In this document: piece after piece, positions 36,161 to 44,881 of the stretch
Layout: every line of letters begins with the position of its first letter
Position numbering within the stretch: the stretch's first letter is position 1
Assembly (NCBI RefSeq): GCF_014652475.1
Contig: NZ_BMYW01000001.1
Span: 550,322 to 614,321, forward strand
Source: Vogesella alkaliphila
GTDB taxonomy: Bacteria > Pseudomonadota > Gammaproteobacteria > Burkholderiales > Chromobacteriaceae
Length of the DNA: 64,000 nt
Direction of reading: 5' to 3'
Position numbers and translations under genes: made by a program
Notes under the pieces: model-generated
What the model saw: only the letters and a program-made list of their open reading frames with translations
Databases searched by the model: none
Told to the model about the DNA's origin: nothing

Positions 36161-36280
36161 TAGAAATATTAGCCGAAGAGGCTTTCGGTCAAAAATCAAG
36201 GTGGGCCGGTTGATTCAAGCCAAGCCAAAAGCTTGACGGGATGCGCCTTGATGATCCCAACACACATTGGAGAGCTATCA

Positions 36281-37843
36281 ATGGAGTTTAACATTAAAAG
36301 CGGAAGCCCGGAAAAACAGCGCGTCGCCTGCGTTGTGGTCGGTGTCTACGAAACCCGCAAGCTGTCCTTTGCCGCCGATCTGCTCGACCGCATTTCCAAC
36401 GGCTTCCTGACCGATGTCCTCAAGCGTGGCGACATGGACGGCAAGCTTGGCTCCACCCTGGTGCTGCACTCGGTGCCGCACACGCTGTGCGACCGCGTGA
36501 TGCTGGTCGGTCTCGGCAAGGAGCGCGACTTCCGCGCCAAGGAATACCGCGAGGCGATCCGTGCCTCGGTCAAGGCGCTGGCCTCGACCCAGGCCAACGA
36601 GATCGTCAGCTATCTGTCCGAATTGCACGTCAAAAAGCACGATGTGGAGTGGATGGTGGAGCAAGCTACCGTCGCCACCGTCGACGCCTTCTACCGTTTC
36701 GACCAGTTCAAGTCCAAGCAGGACGAGGCGCGCGAGCCGCGCAAGTTCACCTTCGCCGTGCCGCGCCGCAGCGACCTCGCCGATGGCGAGCGCGGCCTGC
36801 AGCGCGGCCAGGCCATTGCCGCTGGCATGAAGCTGACCAAGGACCTGGCCAACACCCCGGGCAACCACTGCACGCCTAGCTATCTGGCGCAAACGGCGCA
36901 AACGTTGGCCGCAGACTTCGGCTGCGAGGTCGAGGTGCTCGGCCCGGACGAAATCGCCGCCCTGAAAATGGACTCCTTCCTCGCCGTGGCGCGTGGCAGC
37001 GACGAGCCGGCGCGCTTCATCGTGCTGAAGCACTTCGGCGCCCGCGACCGTGCCGAGCGGCCGGTGGTGCTGATCGGCAAGGGCATCACCTTTGATTCTG
37101 GCGGCATTTCGCTGAAGCCGGGTGAAGGCATGGACGAGATGAAGTACGACATGGGTGGTGCCGCCTCGGTGCTGGGTACCTTCCGCGCCGCTGTGGAGAT
37201 GAAGCTGCCGCTCAACATCGTGGCGCTGATCCCGACCTGCGAGAACATGCCGTCCGGTCGAGCGCTGAAACCGGGCGACATCGTGCGCTCGATGTCCGGG
37301 CAGACCATCGAGGTGCTCAACACCGACGCCGAAGGCCGCCTAATCCTGTGCGACGCGCTGACCTATGCCGAGCGCCTGAACCCGGCGACGGTGGTGGACG
37401 TGGCGACGCTGACCGGCGCCTGCGTGGTGGCGCTGGGCAATATCGCCACCGGCCTGTTCAGCAACCAGGACGGTCTGGCCAAGGAGCTGATCGCCGCCGG
37501 CGAGGAAGTCGGCGACCGCGCCTGGCACATGCCGCTGTGGGATGACTACCAGGAGCTGCTGAAGAGCCCGTTTGCCGACATGGCCAATATCGGGGGCCGC
37601 GCCGGTGGCAGCATCACCGCCGCCTGCTTCCTGTCGCGCTTCGCCAAGGCTTACGACTGGGCTCACCTGGACATCGCCGGCACCGCGTGGCGCGGCGGCA
37701 AGGACAAGGGCGCCACCGGCCGCCCGGTGCCGTTGCTGGTACAGTTCCTGCAAGATCGTGCGGATATCGCCTTGGGCAATGTCGTGCGCCGTGGTCGCCC
37801 ACGTCGCGAATTGTCCGAAGTGGTTGAAGATGACGCGGATTGA
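36281..37843 (+). CDS. pepA: Leucyl aminopeptidase (M17)
   Basis: A 520-residue dizinc/manganese aminopeptidase. The signature NTDAEGRL and the metal-binding KGITFDSGGISLKP are present. The ATG at 36281 has GGAG about 9 bases upstream. The C-terminus runs slightly longer than E. coli PepA with an acidic tail. Besides peptide turnover, PepA homologues bind DNA; nothing here shows that role. Its end overlaps holC by 14 bases, the usual pepA-holC pairing. Confidence 0.96.
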   Translation: MEFNIKSGSPEKQRVACVVVGVYETRKLSFAADLLDRISNGFLTDVLKRGDMDGKLGSTLVLHSVPHTLCDRVMLVGLGKERDFRAKEYREAIRASVKALASTQANEIVSYLSELHVKKHDVEWMVEQATVATVDAFYRFDQFKSKQDEAREPRKFTFAVPRRSDLADGERGLQRGQAIAAGMKLTKDLANTPGNHCTPSYLAQTAQTLAADFGCEVEVLGPDEIAALKMDSFLAVARGSDEPARFIVLKHFGARDRAERPVVLIGKGITFDSGGISLKPGEGMDEMKYDMGGAASVLGTFRAAVEMKLPLNIVALIPTCENMPSGRALKPGDIVRSMSGQTIEVLNTDAEGRLILCDALTYAERLNPATVVDVATLTGACVVALGNIATGLFSNQDGLAKELIAAGEEVGDRAWHMPLWDDYQELLKSPFADMANIGGRAGGSITAACFLSRFAKAYDWAHLDIAGTAWRGGKDKGATGRPVPLLVQFLQDRADIALGNVVRRGRPRRELSEVVEDDAD

Positions 37844-38261
37844 TTTTTACACCGACGTCGCCGCCCTGTACCCGTTTGCGTGCCGGGCGGCGCGCACCGT
37901 TTACCGCAAGGGTGAGCGGATGCTGATCGTGCTGCCGGACGAGGCGGCGTTGCGCAGTTTCAGCGCGCAACTGTGGGCCTACGGCGACACCGAGTTCATC
38001 CCGCACTGTGCGGCGAGCGATGCGCTGGCGGCGGAAACGCCGGTGCTGCTGGCGACGGATTTTGCCGCAGCCGCCGAGGGGCTGGTGCTGCTCAACCTGT
38101 CGCCGGCCTTCCCCGACTCGCCGCAGCGCTTTCCGCGCATTCTGGAGGTGGTCGGCAGCGACGACGCCTCCAAGGCGACCGCCAGACAGCGCTATCGCCG
38201 TTATCTGGATAGCGGTTTCGAAATCCATCACCACAATATGAGTGATGCCCGCCATGACTGA
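37830..38261 (+). CDS. holC: DNA polymerase III chi subunit
   Basis: A 143-residue HolC, the clamp-loader accessory subunit that contacts SSB. The start TRIDFYTDVAALYPFACRAA and FPRILEVVG are characteristic. The ATG lies within the 3' end of pepA, so the two are translationally coupled. Followed with overlap by an acidic protein of unknown function. Confidence 0.93.
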   Translation: MTRIDFYTDVAALYPFACRAARTVYRKGERMLIVLPDEAALRSFSAQLWAYGDTEFIPHCAASDALAAETPVLLATDFAAAAEGLVLLNLSPAFPDSPQRFPRILEVVGSDDASKATARQRYRRYLDSGFEIHHHNMSDARHD

Positions 38262-40188
38262 GCCACAAGTCCCGGTGCCGGACTGGGATTCCCTGCCGGT
38301 GCTGACCGAAGTCGTCGACACCCCGGTGCCGGAGGCGGCGCTGCCGCCGCAGGCCGAGGTGCCGGTGCTGGTCGATTTTGACATTCCCGATTTTGATTTC
38401 AGCGCCGAAATGGCGCAGCTGGCCGACGCGCTGCCGGACACCGAGCTGAGCTTTCCGCCGGACCTGACGCTGGACGAGGTGCTGTCCGCGGGCGAGCAGT
38501 CGCCGGATACGGTAGTCGACGGCGATGGTGCACTGGACGCCGAGGCCCTGATCGGACGCCTGCCGTCGCTGGACCTGGATGTGCCTTTGCCGGACGACCT
38601 GGATCTGGGCGAGGTGTTGCCCGGTTTTGCCATGCCGGAGGTGGCTGCCGATGTCCCGCCGGTAGCGGTGGATGATGCTCCGTGGCCGACGGACATGGCC
38701 GCTGCTGCACTGGCTGAAATAGAGCCTGAGGCCGTACCGTCGCTGGAGGAGAGGCCGCTTGAGGCCGAAACGTTGGCCGCAGCGTCCTTGCCTGCTGAGG
38801 GGGTGCCGCCGCAGGTGGTCGTGATGCCCGGTGATGACGGGATGGCCGACGCCGGTGTGCCGGAGCCAGGTCTGGCGGACGTGGATGATGCGCCGCTGCT
38901 GGACACGGTGGAAACCGAGCTGACTGCCGCTGCTGCGGCGGCGGGACTGGCGGCGTGGCTGGATCAGGCAGCCCAGGTGGCGCCGCCCGACGCGGCACCG
39001 CAAGTTGACGTGCCGCCCGAGGTGACGACTGCGCCATGGGAAGTGCCGCTGCCGGCTGCGGAGTTGGCCGCGACCGAAGTGGACCTGGGGTCCGAGGCGG
39101 CGGAGTCGGTGCCGGAGTTGACGGCGGAATCCGAAGCGCCGCCGGTGCTTGGCGAGGTGTCGCCGGGTCTCGTGACGGGGGCAGCCGAAGCGGACACTGC
39201 CGTGGTCGAGGTGTTGCTGTCGGCGCCTGAGGAGACGGTTGCTACCGTGGCGGCTGACGTCACGGCCAGCAACGAGGTGACGGCCAGCGTTGTCGAGTGG
39301 CCGCTGGCCGAGGCGGAGGCCGATGCCGTGCCTTCGGCTGGGGATGCCACCGCGGAGGTGGCGGCGGTCACGGTTGAGCCGCCGCTGCTGTCCGACGAGG
39401 CGGCTGCGCCTCTCGCCGCCGGGGTCATGGAGCCGGCGTCGGGCGAGGTGGCGGCGGCGGATGAAGACGCCGCAGCCGGCGACGAATTTGCCTTTGATCT
39501 TGCCACCGCAGAAGGCGAGGCGCCGGCCGGCGTGGCGGCCGCCTACGTCGCGGCACTGGATGCGGCGCCAGTCGCGGCCGAAAGCGACGCGGCGGCGCAC
39601 GGCTATCCGCTGGGCGAGAGCATCTCGCTGGACAGTCTGCCGACCGGGGTGCTGGGTGGCGGGCTGGGTCTGGCGGCCAGTCTGGTTGCCGAGCTGGATG
39701 CCGGTAACGCCGGTGACATGATTCCGGATCGCGAAGTGGAGCTGGCCTGGGCGCGCGATCTGGGGGCGGAGCCGCCTTTCGATCTGACGCCGCAGGATGC
39801 GACCCTGCCGGTGCATCAGGTGCTGACCGCGCCGTCTCCGGCTGCAGCGGTGCCTGAGGAGTCAGGGTTGGCCGCGACGGCGATGCAGCTGTCGGGGGTG
39901 AAGGAGGTGAGCCAGCCGCCGGCGGTGGTGGAAACCGCCGCCGCCGAGGAGGCACCGCCGCTGGACTCGGAGGCGCTGATCGATGCCTTGTACGCGCGCG
40001 TGCTGCCGCGCATGAAGGTGGAGCTGACGCTGTGGATGCAGGATGCGCTGGAGATGCAGGCCAGGCAGCTGATGTCCGGCGTCATGCAGCATCTGAAGGA
40101 AGATTTTGACATGATGCTGGCCGAGGCGCTGCGCGAGTCGCTGCGCGAGGCCATACGCGAGGCGAAAGCCGGACAGGGAGAGCAGTAA
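38254..40188 (+). CDS. Very acidic, low-complexity Ala/Val/Asp/Glu-rich protein
   Basis: About 644 residues (GTG 38242 and ATG 38245 are possible longer starts; the ATG at 38254 is used). The first ~560 residues are mostly A, E, D, V, P and L with very few Lys or Arg and should be largely disordered and strongly negative. A conserved-looking helical tail of ~75 residues follows (DALYARVLPRMKVELTLWMQ, then LREAIREAKAGQGEQ). No signal peptide or membrane segment. It sits between holC and a cobalamin adenosyltransferase and touches both. I do not recognise the family; the C-terminal helix is the part likely to carry function. Confidence 0.75.
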   Translation: MTEPQVPVPDWDSLPVLTEVVDTPVPEAALPPQAEVPVLVDFDIPDFDFSAEMAQLADALPDTELSFPPDLTLDEVLSAGEQSPDTVVDGDGALDAEALIGRLPSLDLDVPLPDDLDLGEVLPGFAMPEVAADVPPVAVDDAPWPTDMAAAALAEIEPEAVPSLEERPLEAETLAAASLPAEGVPPQVVVMPGDDGMADAGVPEPGLADVDDAPLLDTVETELTAAAAAAGLAAWLDQAAQVAPPDAAPQVDVPPEVTTAPWEVPLPAAELAATEVDLGSEAAESVPELTAESEAPPVLGEVSPGLVTGAAEADTAVVEVLLSAPEETVATVAADVTASNEVTASVVEWPLAEAEADAVPSAGDATAEVAAVTVEPPLLSDEAAAPLAAGVMEPASGEVAAADEDAAAGDEFAFDLATAEGEAPAGVAAAYVAALDAAPVAAESDAAAHGYPLGESISLDSLPTGVLGGGLGLAASLVAELDAGNAGDMIPDREVELAWARDLGAEPPFDLTPQDATLPVHQVLTAPSPAAAVPEESGLAATAMQLSGVKEVSQPPAVVETAAAEEAPPLDSEALIDALYARVLPRMKVELTLWMQDALEMQARQLMSGVMQHLKEDFDMMLAEALRESLREAIREAKAGQGEQ

Positions 40189-40733
40189 TGGGGCACCGCT
40201 TGTCGCGGATTGTGACGCGTACCGGGGACGATGGTACGACCGGGCTGGGCGATGGCAGCCGTTTGTCCAAGAGCGCGCCGCGGGTGATGGCGCTGGGCGA
40301 GGTCGACGAGCTGAACTGCATCGTTGGCCTGCTGCGCTGCGAAGCCTTGCCGGCGGAGGTGGACGCCTTTCTTGCCGAGGTGCAGCACGACCTGTTCGAT
40401 CTCGGTTCGGAACTGGCGGTGCCGGGCTACGAGGCGCTGCACGAGTCGCAGCTGGCGATGCTGGAACAGCAGGCCGAGCGATGGAATGCGCAGCTGCCGA
40501 TGCTGAAGGAGTTCATCCTGCCGGGCGGCTGCCGTGCCGCGGCGGTGGCGCATCAGGGGCGGGCGGTGTGCCGCCGCGCCGAGCGTGGGCTGGTGCTGCT
40601 GGCCGATACGCTGCGCGGTTTGCCGCGGCAGTATCTCAACCGCTTGTCGGACGTGCTGTTCATCCTGGCGCGCTACCTGAACCAGCAGGCGCAGGTGGCC
40701 GATGTGTTGTGGCAGCCGCGCCGCAAGGACTGA
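40188..40733 (+). CDS. PduO-type cob(I)alamin adenosyltransferase
   Basis: A 181-residue ATP:corrinoid adenosyltransferase of the PduO/MMAB type, which makes adenosylcobalamin. TRTGDDGTTGLGDGSRLSK at the start binds ATP, and NRLSDVLFILARYLN near the end is diagnostic. Its ATG shares a base with the stop of the acidic gene. A second, unrelated adenosyltransferase (CobA/BtuR type) lies at 59054. A terminator follows. Confidence 0.93.
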   Translation: MGHRLSRIVTRTGDDGTTGLGDGSRLSKSAPRVMALGEVDELNCIVGLLRCEALPAEVDAFLAEVQHDLFDLGSELAVPGYEALHESQLAMLEQQAERWNAQLPMLKEFILPGGCRAAAVAHQGRAVCRRAERGLVLLADTLRGLPRQYLNRLSDVLFILARYLNQQAQVADVLWQPRRKD

Positions 40734-40752
40734 AACCGGCTGTTGCCAGCGG

Positions 40753-40775
40753 GCGGCCGTGACGGCCGCTTTTTT
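40753..40775 (+). terminator. Rho-independent terminator after the PduO-type gene
   Basis: Seven-bp GC stem (40753-40759 with 40763-40769), 3-base loop and six T residues. Confidence 0.8.
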
Positions 40776-40791
40776 ATTTGATGGAGAAGGA

Positions 40792-41373
40792 ATGAAAGTA
40801 CAGGCGCAACATCTGCGGGCATTGACGACCCTGTTTTCCGGTGCCACGCCGGCACGCAAGATTGCGGCCGGCGTGCTGTTGCTGGGGGCGCTGGCGGGCG
40901 CGATCTGGCCGGGTAGCGCTTCGCGCGCTGACGCCGGGCAGATCGAGGGCGTGGTGGTGGGCGTCGCCGATGGCGATACCATCACCGTGCTGGACGACAG
41001 CCGGCAGCAGCACAAGGTGCGCTTTGCCTTCATCGACGCTCCTGAAAAGGCGCAGCCGTTCGGGACCAAGGCCAAGCAGGTGCTGTCCGACAAGCTGTAC
41101 CGCCAGCAGGTGCGGGTCGAGGTGCTGGAACAGGACCGTTACGGCCGCAACGTTGGCCGCATCTGGCTTGGCGACGAGGATGTCAATCTCGGCCAGTTGC
41201 GTGCCGGCTATGCCTGGCACTACCAGCAGTACGCGCGCAAGGGGCAGTCGGCGCAGGAGTTCAGCCGCTATGAGCAGGCGCAACAGGCCGCGCAGCAGCA
41301 GCGACAGGGCTTGTGGCACGATGCCGAACCGGTGCCGCCGTGGGATTTCCGGCGCCGGCAGCGTGGTCAGTAG
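40792..41373 (+). CDS. Thermonuclease-family (SNase) nuclease, membrane-anchored or exported
   Basis: A 193-residue protein. An N-terminal hydrophobic segment (about 22-42) precedes an SNase OB fold with VADGDTITV, IDAPEKAQPFG and EQDRYGRNVGRIW, which hold the Ca2+-binding Asp and catalytic Arg/Glu positions of staphylococcal nuclease. It probably acts in the periplasm. Relevant if the organism takes up DNA, but no link is shown. GGAG precedes the ATG. Convergent with ybdK. Confidence 0.88.
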   Translation: MKVQAQHLRALTTLFSGATPARKIAAGVLLLGALAGAIWPGSASRADAGQIEGVVVGVADGDTITVLDDSRQQHKVRFAFIDAPEKAQPFGTKAKQVLSDKLYRQQVRVEVLEQDRYGRNVGRIWLGDEDVNLGQLRAGYAWHYQQYARKGQSAQEFSRYEQAQQAAQQQRQGLWHDAEPVPPWDFRRRQRGQ

Positions 41374-41376
41374 TGT

Positions 41377-42507
41377 TCAGCCGGCCGGTGCTTGCCACAG
41401 GTTGGCCGCCTCGTGCGTGATCTGGGCGCAGCTGAGGCCGTTGTTGGCGTGTTCGCGCAGCAGGCTGTAGTCGCCGTGGCGGTGGTGGGCGCGCAGCGCC
41501 AGTCGCTCCAGGCACTCCCGCGCATGCGGGTCGGCGGCGTAGGGCTGTAGTTGCTGCAGCAGCTCGAGGATGGCCTCGCTAAGCGCGATGCGCTTGCCGC
41601 TGCGCACGTCGTGGATGTCGGCGGACAGGCCGAAGCGGGCGGCCTGGAAGCGATTGAAATCGTAGACGCAGTACAGCGCGGCGCGGCCGGGTTGCGGTGG
41701 CCGTTCGTTCAGCAGGTAGCACGCCAGTGTCTGCACCAGTGCCGCCAGTGCCACACTGTGCGGGATGTCCAGCGGGGTGTCGAAAATGCGGACCTCGACG
41801 GTGCCGTACTCCGGCTTGGGGCGGATGTCCCAGTACAGGTCTTTCAGGCTGCCGATGATGCCGGCGTGTTCCAGTTCTGCCGCGTGCCCCTGGAATTCCT
41901 GCCAGTTGCGCACGAATTGCGGCAGGTGGCCACTGTTGGGAAAGGCGCTGACCACATTGCTGCGTGCCGAGGCAAAGCCGCTGTCTTCGTTCTGGATGTA
42001 GGGAGAGGAGGCGGACAGTGCCAGGAAATGCGGAATGTAGTAGCTCAGCGCATGCGTCAGCCAGATCGCGGCATCGCCATCCGGGCAGCCGACATGCACG
42101 TGCTGGCCGAAAACGGTGAATTGCCGCGCCAGATAGCCGTAGTGTTCGGCGAAGTGCCGGTAGCGCGGAAAGTCGGAAATCTGGCGTTCGCGCCAGTCCT
42201 GGAACGGGTGGGTGCCGCCACCGCAGGGGCGTACTCCTAGCGGGGCTGCCGCGGCGCACAATTGCGCGCCCAGTTGCAGCATCTCGGCTTCCAGCGTGGC
42301 GCTGCTGTCGTGGATGCCGCTATTGAGTTCCAGCATCGAACAGGTGACTTCCTGTTTGAAGTGCCTGGCCGTTGTACTTTGGTGTAGCGTATGCAATATT
42401 TCGTCGGCGCGTGGCGCAAGGTCGAGCGTTTGTTTGTCGACCAGCTGGATTTCCAGCTCCATGCCCAGTGTGGCGGCAGTGCTGGGTTGGTATTCTGTGC
42501 TCAGCAT
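41377..42507 (-). CDS. YbdK-family carboxylate-amine ligase (GCS2-like)
   Basis: A 376-residue member of the GCS2 family, related to glutamate-cysteine ligase. TLGMELEIQLVD at the start and FGQHVHVGCPDGD and the segment VEVRIFDTP are family hallmarks. E. coli YbdK has weak glutamate-cysteine ligase activity, but the true role is not settled. The ATG at 42507 follows GGAGA. Divergent from a MarR regulator by only 40 bases, which suggests control by it. Confidence 0.88.
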   Translation of the reverse strand: MLSTEYQPSTAATLGMELEIQLVDKQTLDLAPRADEILHTLHQSTTARHFKQEVTCSMLELNSGIHDSSATLEAEMLQLGAQLCAAAAPLGVRPCGGGTHPFQDWRERQISDFPRYRHFAEHYGYLARQFTVFGQHVHVGCPDGDAAIWLTHALSYYIPHFLALSASSPYIQNEDSGFASARSNVVSAFPNSGHLPQFVRNWQEFQGHAAELEHAGIIGSLKDLYWDIRPKPEYGTVEVRIFDTPLDIPHSVALAALVQTLACYLLNERPPQPGRAALYCVYDFNRFQAARFGLSADIHDVRSGKRIALSEAILELLQQLQPYAADPHARECLERLALRAHHRHGDYSLLREHANNGLSCAQITHEAANLWQAPAG

Positions 42508-42547
42508 GCGGTTCTCCTTCACTTAATTTTATTTTGCACAAAAACAA

Positions 42548-43051
42548 ATGTCCTGTTCCAGTGAGCCGCCAGCGGCCGACAAAGTTCCCGTGATGGCGTT
42601 GGATGTCCTGCAGCGCTTTCGCGTCGTTTTCCGCTCCGCGCAGCAGCACTCCGCCAATATCGAGGCACAGCTGGGGGTGTCCGGCGCCCAGGCCTGGGTG
42701 CTGGCCGAATTGCACGAGGCGGGGCCGTTGCGGGCCGGGGAGTTGGCCGCGCGGCTGGCGATCAAGCCGGCCACGCTCAGCAATATGCTGAGCCGGCTGG
42801 TCAGCGCCGGGCTGGTGACGCGGGTGCGTAGCGAACAGGATTTGCGCGTGGTGCAGGTGGCATTGAGCGAGCAGGGGGCGGCGCTGATAGGCAAGGTGGC
42901 GGTGGCGCCGCGTGGCTGGTTGCCGGAAGCGCTGGCGCGCCTCAGTGGCGAGCAGCTGCAGCAGCTGGCTGGCGGGCTGGATGAGTTGCTGGCGGTGATG
43001 GGCGTGTCGGACCGGCAGGCGGCGAACAAGCCGTTGCCGTTTACCGAGTAA
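42548..43051 (+). CDS. MarR-family transcriptional regulator
   Basis: A 167-residue winged-helix regulator. The recognition region is AARLAIKPATLSNMLSRLV and the wing is RVRSEQDLRVVQVALSE. It is divergent from the YbdK ligase gene with a 40-bp AT-rich spacer where both promoters must overlap. The ligand is unknown. Ends at a terminator. Confidence 0.9.
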   Translation: MSCSSEPPAADKVPVMALDVLQRFRVVFRSAQQHSANIEAQLGVSGAQAWVLAELHEAGPLRAGELAARLAIKPATLSNMLSRLVSAGLVTRVRSEQDLRVVQVALSEQGAALIGKVAVAPRGWLPEALARLSGEQLQQLAGGLDELLAVMGVSDRQAANKPLPFTE

Positions 43052-43059
43052 GATGGGCT

Positions 43060-43090
43060 GCCCTGCGCCTCGGTGGTGCAGGGCGTTTTT
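43060..43090 (+). terminator. Terminator of the marR-like gene
   Basis: Seven-bp stem (43060-43066 with 43078-43084) followed by GTTTTT. Confidence 0.75.
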
Positions 43091-43114
43091 ACGGATGCGT
43101 GCTGTTGTCGGCAG

Positions 43115-43154
43115 GAAAAACAAAAACCCATTCATGCGTGCATGAATGGGTTTT
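43115..43154 (-). terminator. Terminator of the tRNA operon
   Basis: Perfect 15-bp inverted repeat (43123-43137 with 43140-43154). On the minus strand it is followed by a TTTTTGTTTTT tract, directly after the last tRNA-Asp. Confidence 0.85.
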
Positions 43155-43161
43155 GTCTGGT

Positions 43162-43238
43162 TGGCGGAGCGGACGGGACTCGAACCCGCGACCCCCGGCG
43201 TGACAGGCCGGTATTCTAACCAACTGAACTACCGCTCC
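43162..43238 (-). tRNA. tRNA-Asp (GUC), copy 3 in transcription order
   Basis: A 77-nt cloverleaf with encoded CCA, acceptor GGAGCGG/CCGCTCC and anticodon GTC within CCTGTCACG. Confidence 0.97.
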
Positions 43239-43243
43239 AACCT

Positions 43244-43319
43244 TGGTGGGCGTTGACGGAGTCGAACCGCCGACATTCTGCTTGTAAGGCAGACGCTCTA
43301 CCAACTGAGCTAAACGCCC
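43244..43319 (-). tRNA. tRNA-Val (UAC), copy 3
   Basis: A 76-nt cloverleaf with encoded CCA, acceptor GGGCGTT/AACGCCC and anticodon TAC within CCTTACAAG. Confidence 0.97.
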
Positions 43320-43350
43320 GAAACTTGTTCGGTAACACTAAATTGTATGT

Positions 43351-43427
43351 TGGCGGAGCGGACGGGACTCGAACCCGCGACCCCCGGCGTGACAGGCCGG
43401 TATTCTAACCAACTGAACTACCGCTCC
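43351..43427 (-). tRNA. tRNA-Asp (GUC), copy 2
   Basis: Identical to the first tRNA-Asp, displaced by exactly 189 bases. Confidence 0.97.
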
Positions 43428-43432
43428 AACCT

Positions 43433-43508
43433 TGGTGGGCGTTGACGGAGTCGAACCGCCGACATTCTGCTTGTAAGGCAGACGCTCTACCAACTGAGCT
43501 AAACGCCC
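43433..43508 (-). tRNA. tRNA-Val (UAC), copy 2
   Basis: Identical to the other tRNA-Val genes, displaced by 189 bases. Confidence 0.97.
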
Positions 43509-43539
43509 GAAACTTGTTCGGTAAACCTAAATTGTATGT

Positions 43540-43616
43540 TGGCGGAGCGGACGGGACTCGAACCCGCGACCCCCGGCGTGACAGGCCGGTATTCTAACCA
43601 ACTGAACTACCGCTCC
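43540..43616 (-). tRNA. tRNA-Asp (GUC), copy 1
   Basis: Third 189-bp unit of the array; sequence identical to the other tRNA-Asp genes. Confidence 0.97.
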
Positions 43617-43621
43617 AACCT

Positions 43622-43697
43622 TGGTGGGCGTTGACGGAGTCGAACCGCCGACATTCTGCTTGTAAGGCAGACGCTCTACCAACTGAGCTAAACGCCC
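43622..43697 (-). tRNA. tRNA-Val (UAC), copy 1 (promoter-proximal)
   Basis: First tRNA transcribed from the promoter at 43752-43780; sequence identical to the other tRNA-Val genes. Confidence 0.97.
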
Positions 43698-43751
43698 GAA
43701 ATCTTGTCTGCTGCGACGCTGTGTTTGCTGCGTCGTTCAGCGAGGAGGCGA

Positions 43752-43780
43752 ATTAAAACACAGCTTGGGCGGGGCTGCAA
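43752..43780 (-). promoter_or_regulatory. Predicted promoter of the tRNA array
   Basis: Minus-strand TTGCAG and TTTAAT boxes are 17 bases apart, about 55 bases before the first tRNA-Val. A GC-rich segment follows the -10, as in stringently controlled stable-RNA promoters. Confidence 0.6.
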
Positions 43781-43915
43781 GAGGGTGTCTGCAAAATTTG
43801 AATGAATAGCCGTTTTTACATATCTAAGGACACCCGCATTTTGTCGGACAGGGTGTGCTCATCGCTTCGGCCTCATGCTATCATTGCCGGATTACCCCGA
43901 ATCGGAAATGTATCA

Positions 43916-44881
43916 ATGAAGCCGACCTTTCTCGATTTTGAGCAGCCGATTGCCGAGCTCGAGAACAAGATAGAAGAACTCCGTTTTGTTCAGGATGACT
44001 CCGTGCTGGATATCTCGGAAGAGATCTCCCGCCTGCAGAAGAAAAGCCAAGAGCTCACCAAGACGCTCTATAGCAAGTTGACACCTTCCCAGATCGCCAT
44101 TGTTGCGCGTCATCCACAGCGTCCTTATACGCTGGACTACGTCGACGGTCTGTTTACCGACTTCCAGGAAATGCGCGGCGACCGCGCGTTTGCTGATGAT
44201 CCGGCCATCGTTGGCGGCCTGGCCCGCTTCAACGGCCAGCCGGTGATGGTGATCGGTCACCAGAAGGGCCGCGACACCAAGGAAAAGATCGCCCGCAACT
44301 TCGGCATGCCGCGTCCGGAAGGCTATCGCAAGGCACTGCGCCTGATGCGTACCGCCGAGAAGTTCGGCCTGCCGGTGATGACCTTTGTCGACACCCCGGG
44401 TGCCTATCCCGGCATCGGCGCCGAAGAGCGCGGCCAGTCCGAGGCTATCGGCCGCAACCTGTACGAGATGGCGCGCCTGAAGGTGCCGGTCATCGTCACC
44501 GTGATCGGTGAGGGCGGCTCCGGCGGTGCGCTGGCGATTGCGGTCGGCGACTACGTCAACATGCTGCAGTACTCCACCTATTCGGTGATCTCGCCGGAAG
44601 GCTGCGCCTCCATCCTGTGGAAGACCGCAGAGCGCGCCGGCGATGCCGCCGAAGCGCTGGGCATTACCGCGCCGCGCCTGAAGACGCTGGGCCTGATCGA
44701 CCGCGTGGTGAACGAGCCATTGGGCGGCGCCCACCGCGATCACGCCGCGATGATGTCGTCGCTGAAGCGCGTGCTGCAGGAGCAGCTGAAGGAAGCCGGC
44801 ACCCGTGGCCTGGACGAATTGCTGAAAACCCGCTTTGACAGACTGATGAGCTATGGCCGCTTCAAGGAAGACGCCGCCTGA
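43916..44881 (+). CDS. accA: Acetyl-CoA carboxylase carboxyltransferase subunit alpha
   Basis: A 321-residue AccA that pairs with AccD to transfer carboxyl from biotin to acetyl-CoA, the first step of fatty-acid synthesis. The start [20 protein letters not shown], and [15 protein letters not shown] plus [11 protein letters not shown], are family hallmarks. The ATG at 43916 gives the standard length; the longer open frame from 43802 lacks homology. The end overlaps tilS by 29 bases. Confidence 0.97.
   Translation: MKPTFLDFEQPIAELENKIEELRFVQDDSVLDISEEISRLQKKSQELTKTLYSKLTPSQIAIVARHPQRPYTLDYVDGLFTDFQEMRGDRAFADDPAIVGGLARFNGQPVMVIGHQKGRDTKEKIARNFGMPRPEGYRKALRLMRTAEKFGLPVMTFVDTPGAYPGIGAEERGQSEAIGRNLYEMARLKVPVIVTVIGEGGSGGALAIAVGDYVNMLQYSTYSVISPEGCASILWKTAERAGDAAEALGITAPRLKTLGLIDRVVNEPLGGAHRDHAAMMSSLKRVLQEQLKEAGTRGLDELLKTRFDRLMSYGRFKEDAA

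Noticed and set aside
41377-42507. gshA (true glutamate-cysteine ligase) for the YbdK-like gene
   Set aside because: It belongs to the YbdK branch of the GCS2 family, where the physiological reaction is unsettled.
43162-43697. Regularly spaced repeats that could suggest a CRISPR array
   Set aside because: The repeats are complete tRNA-Asp and tRNA-Val genes with anticodons and CCA ends, in three 189-bp units.
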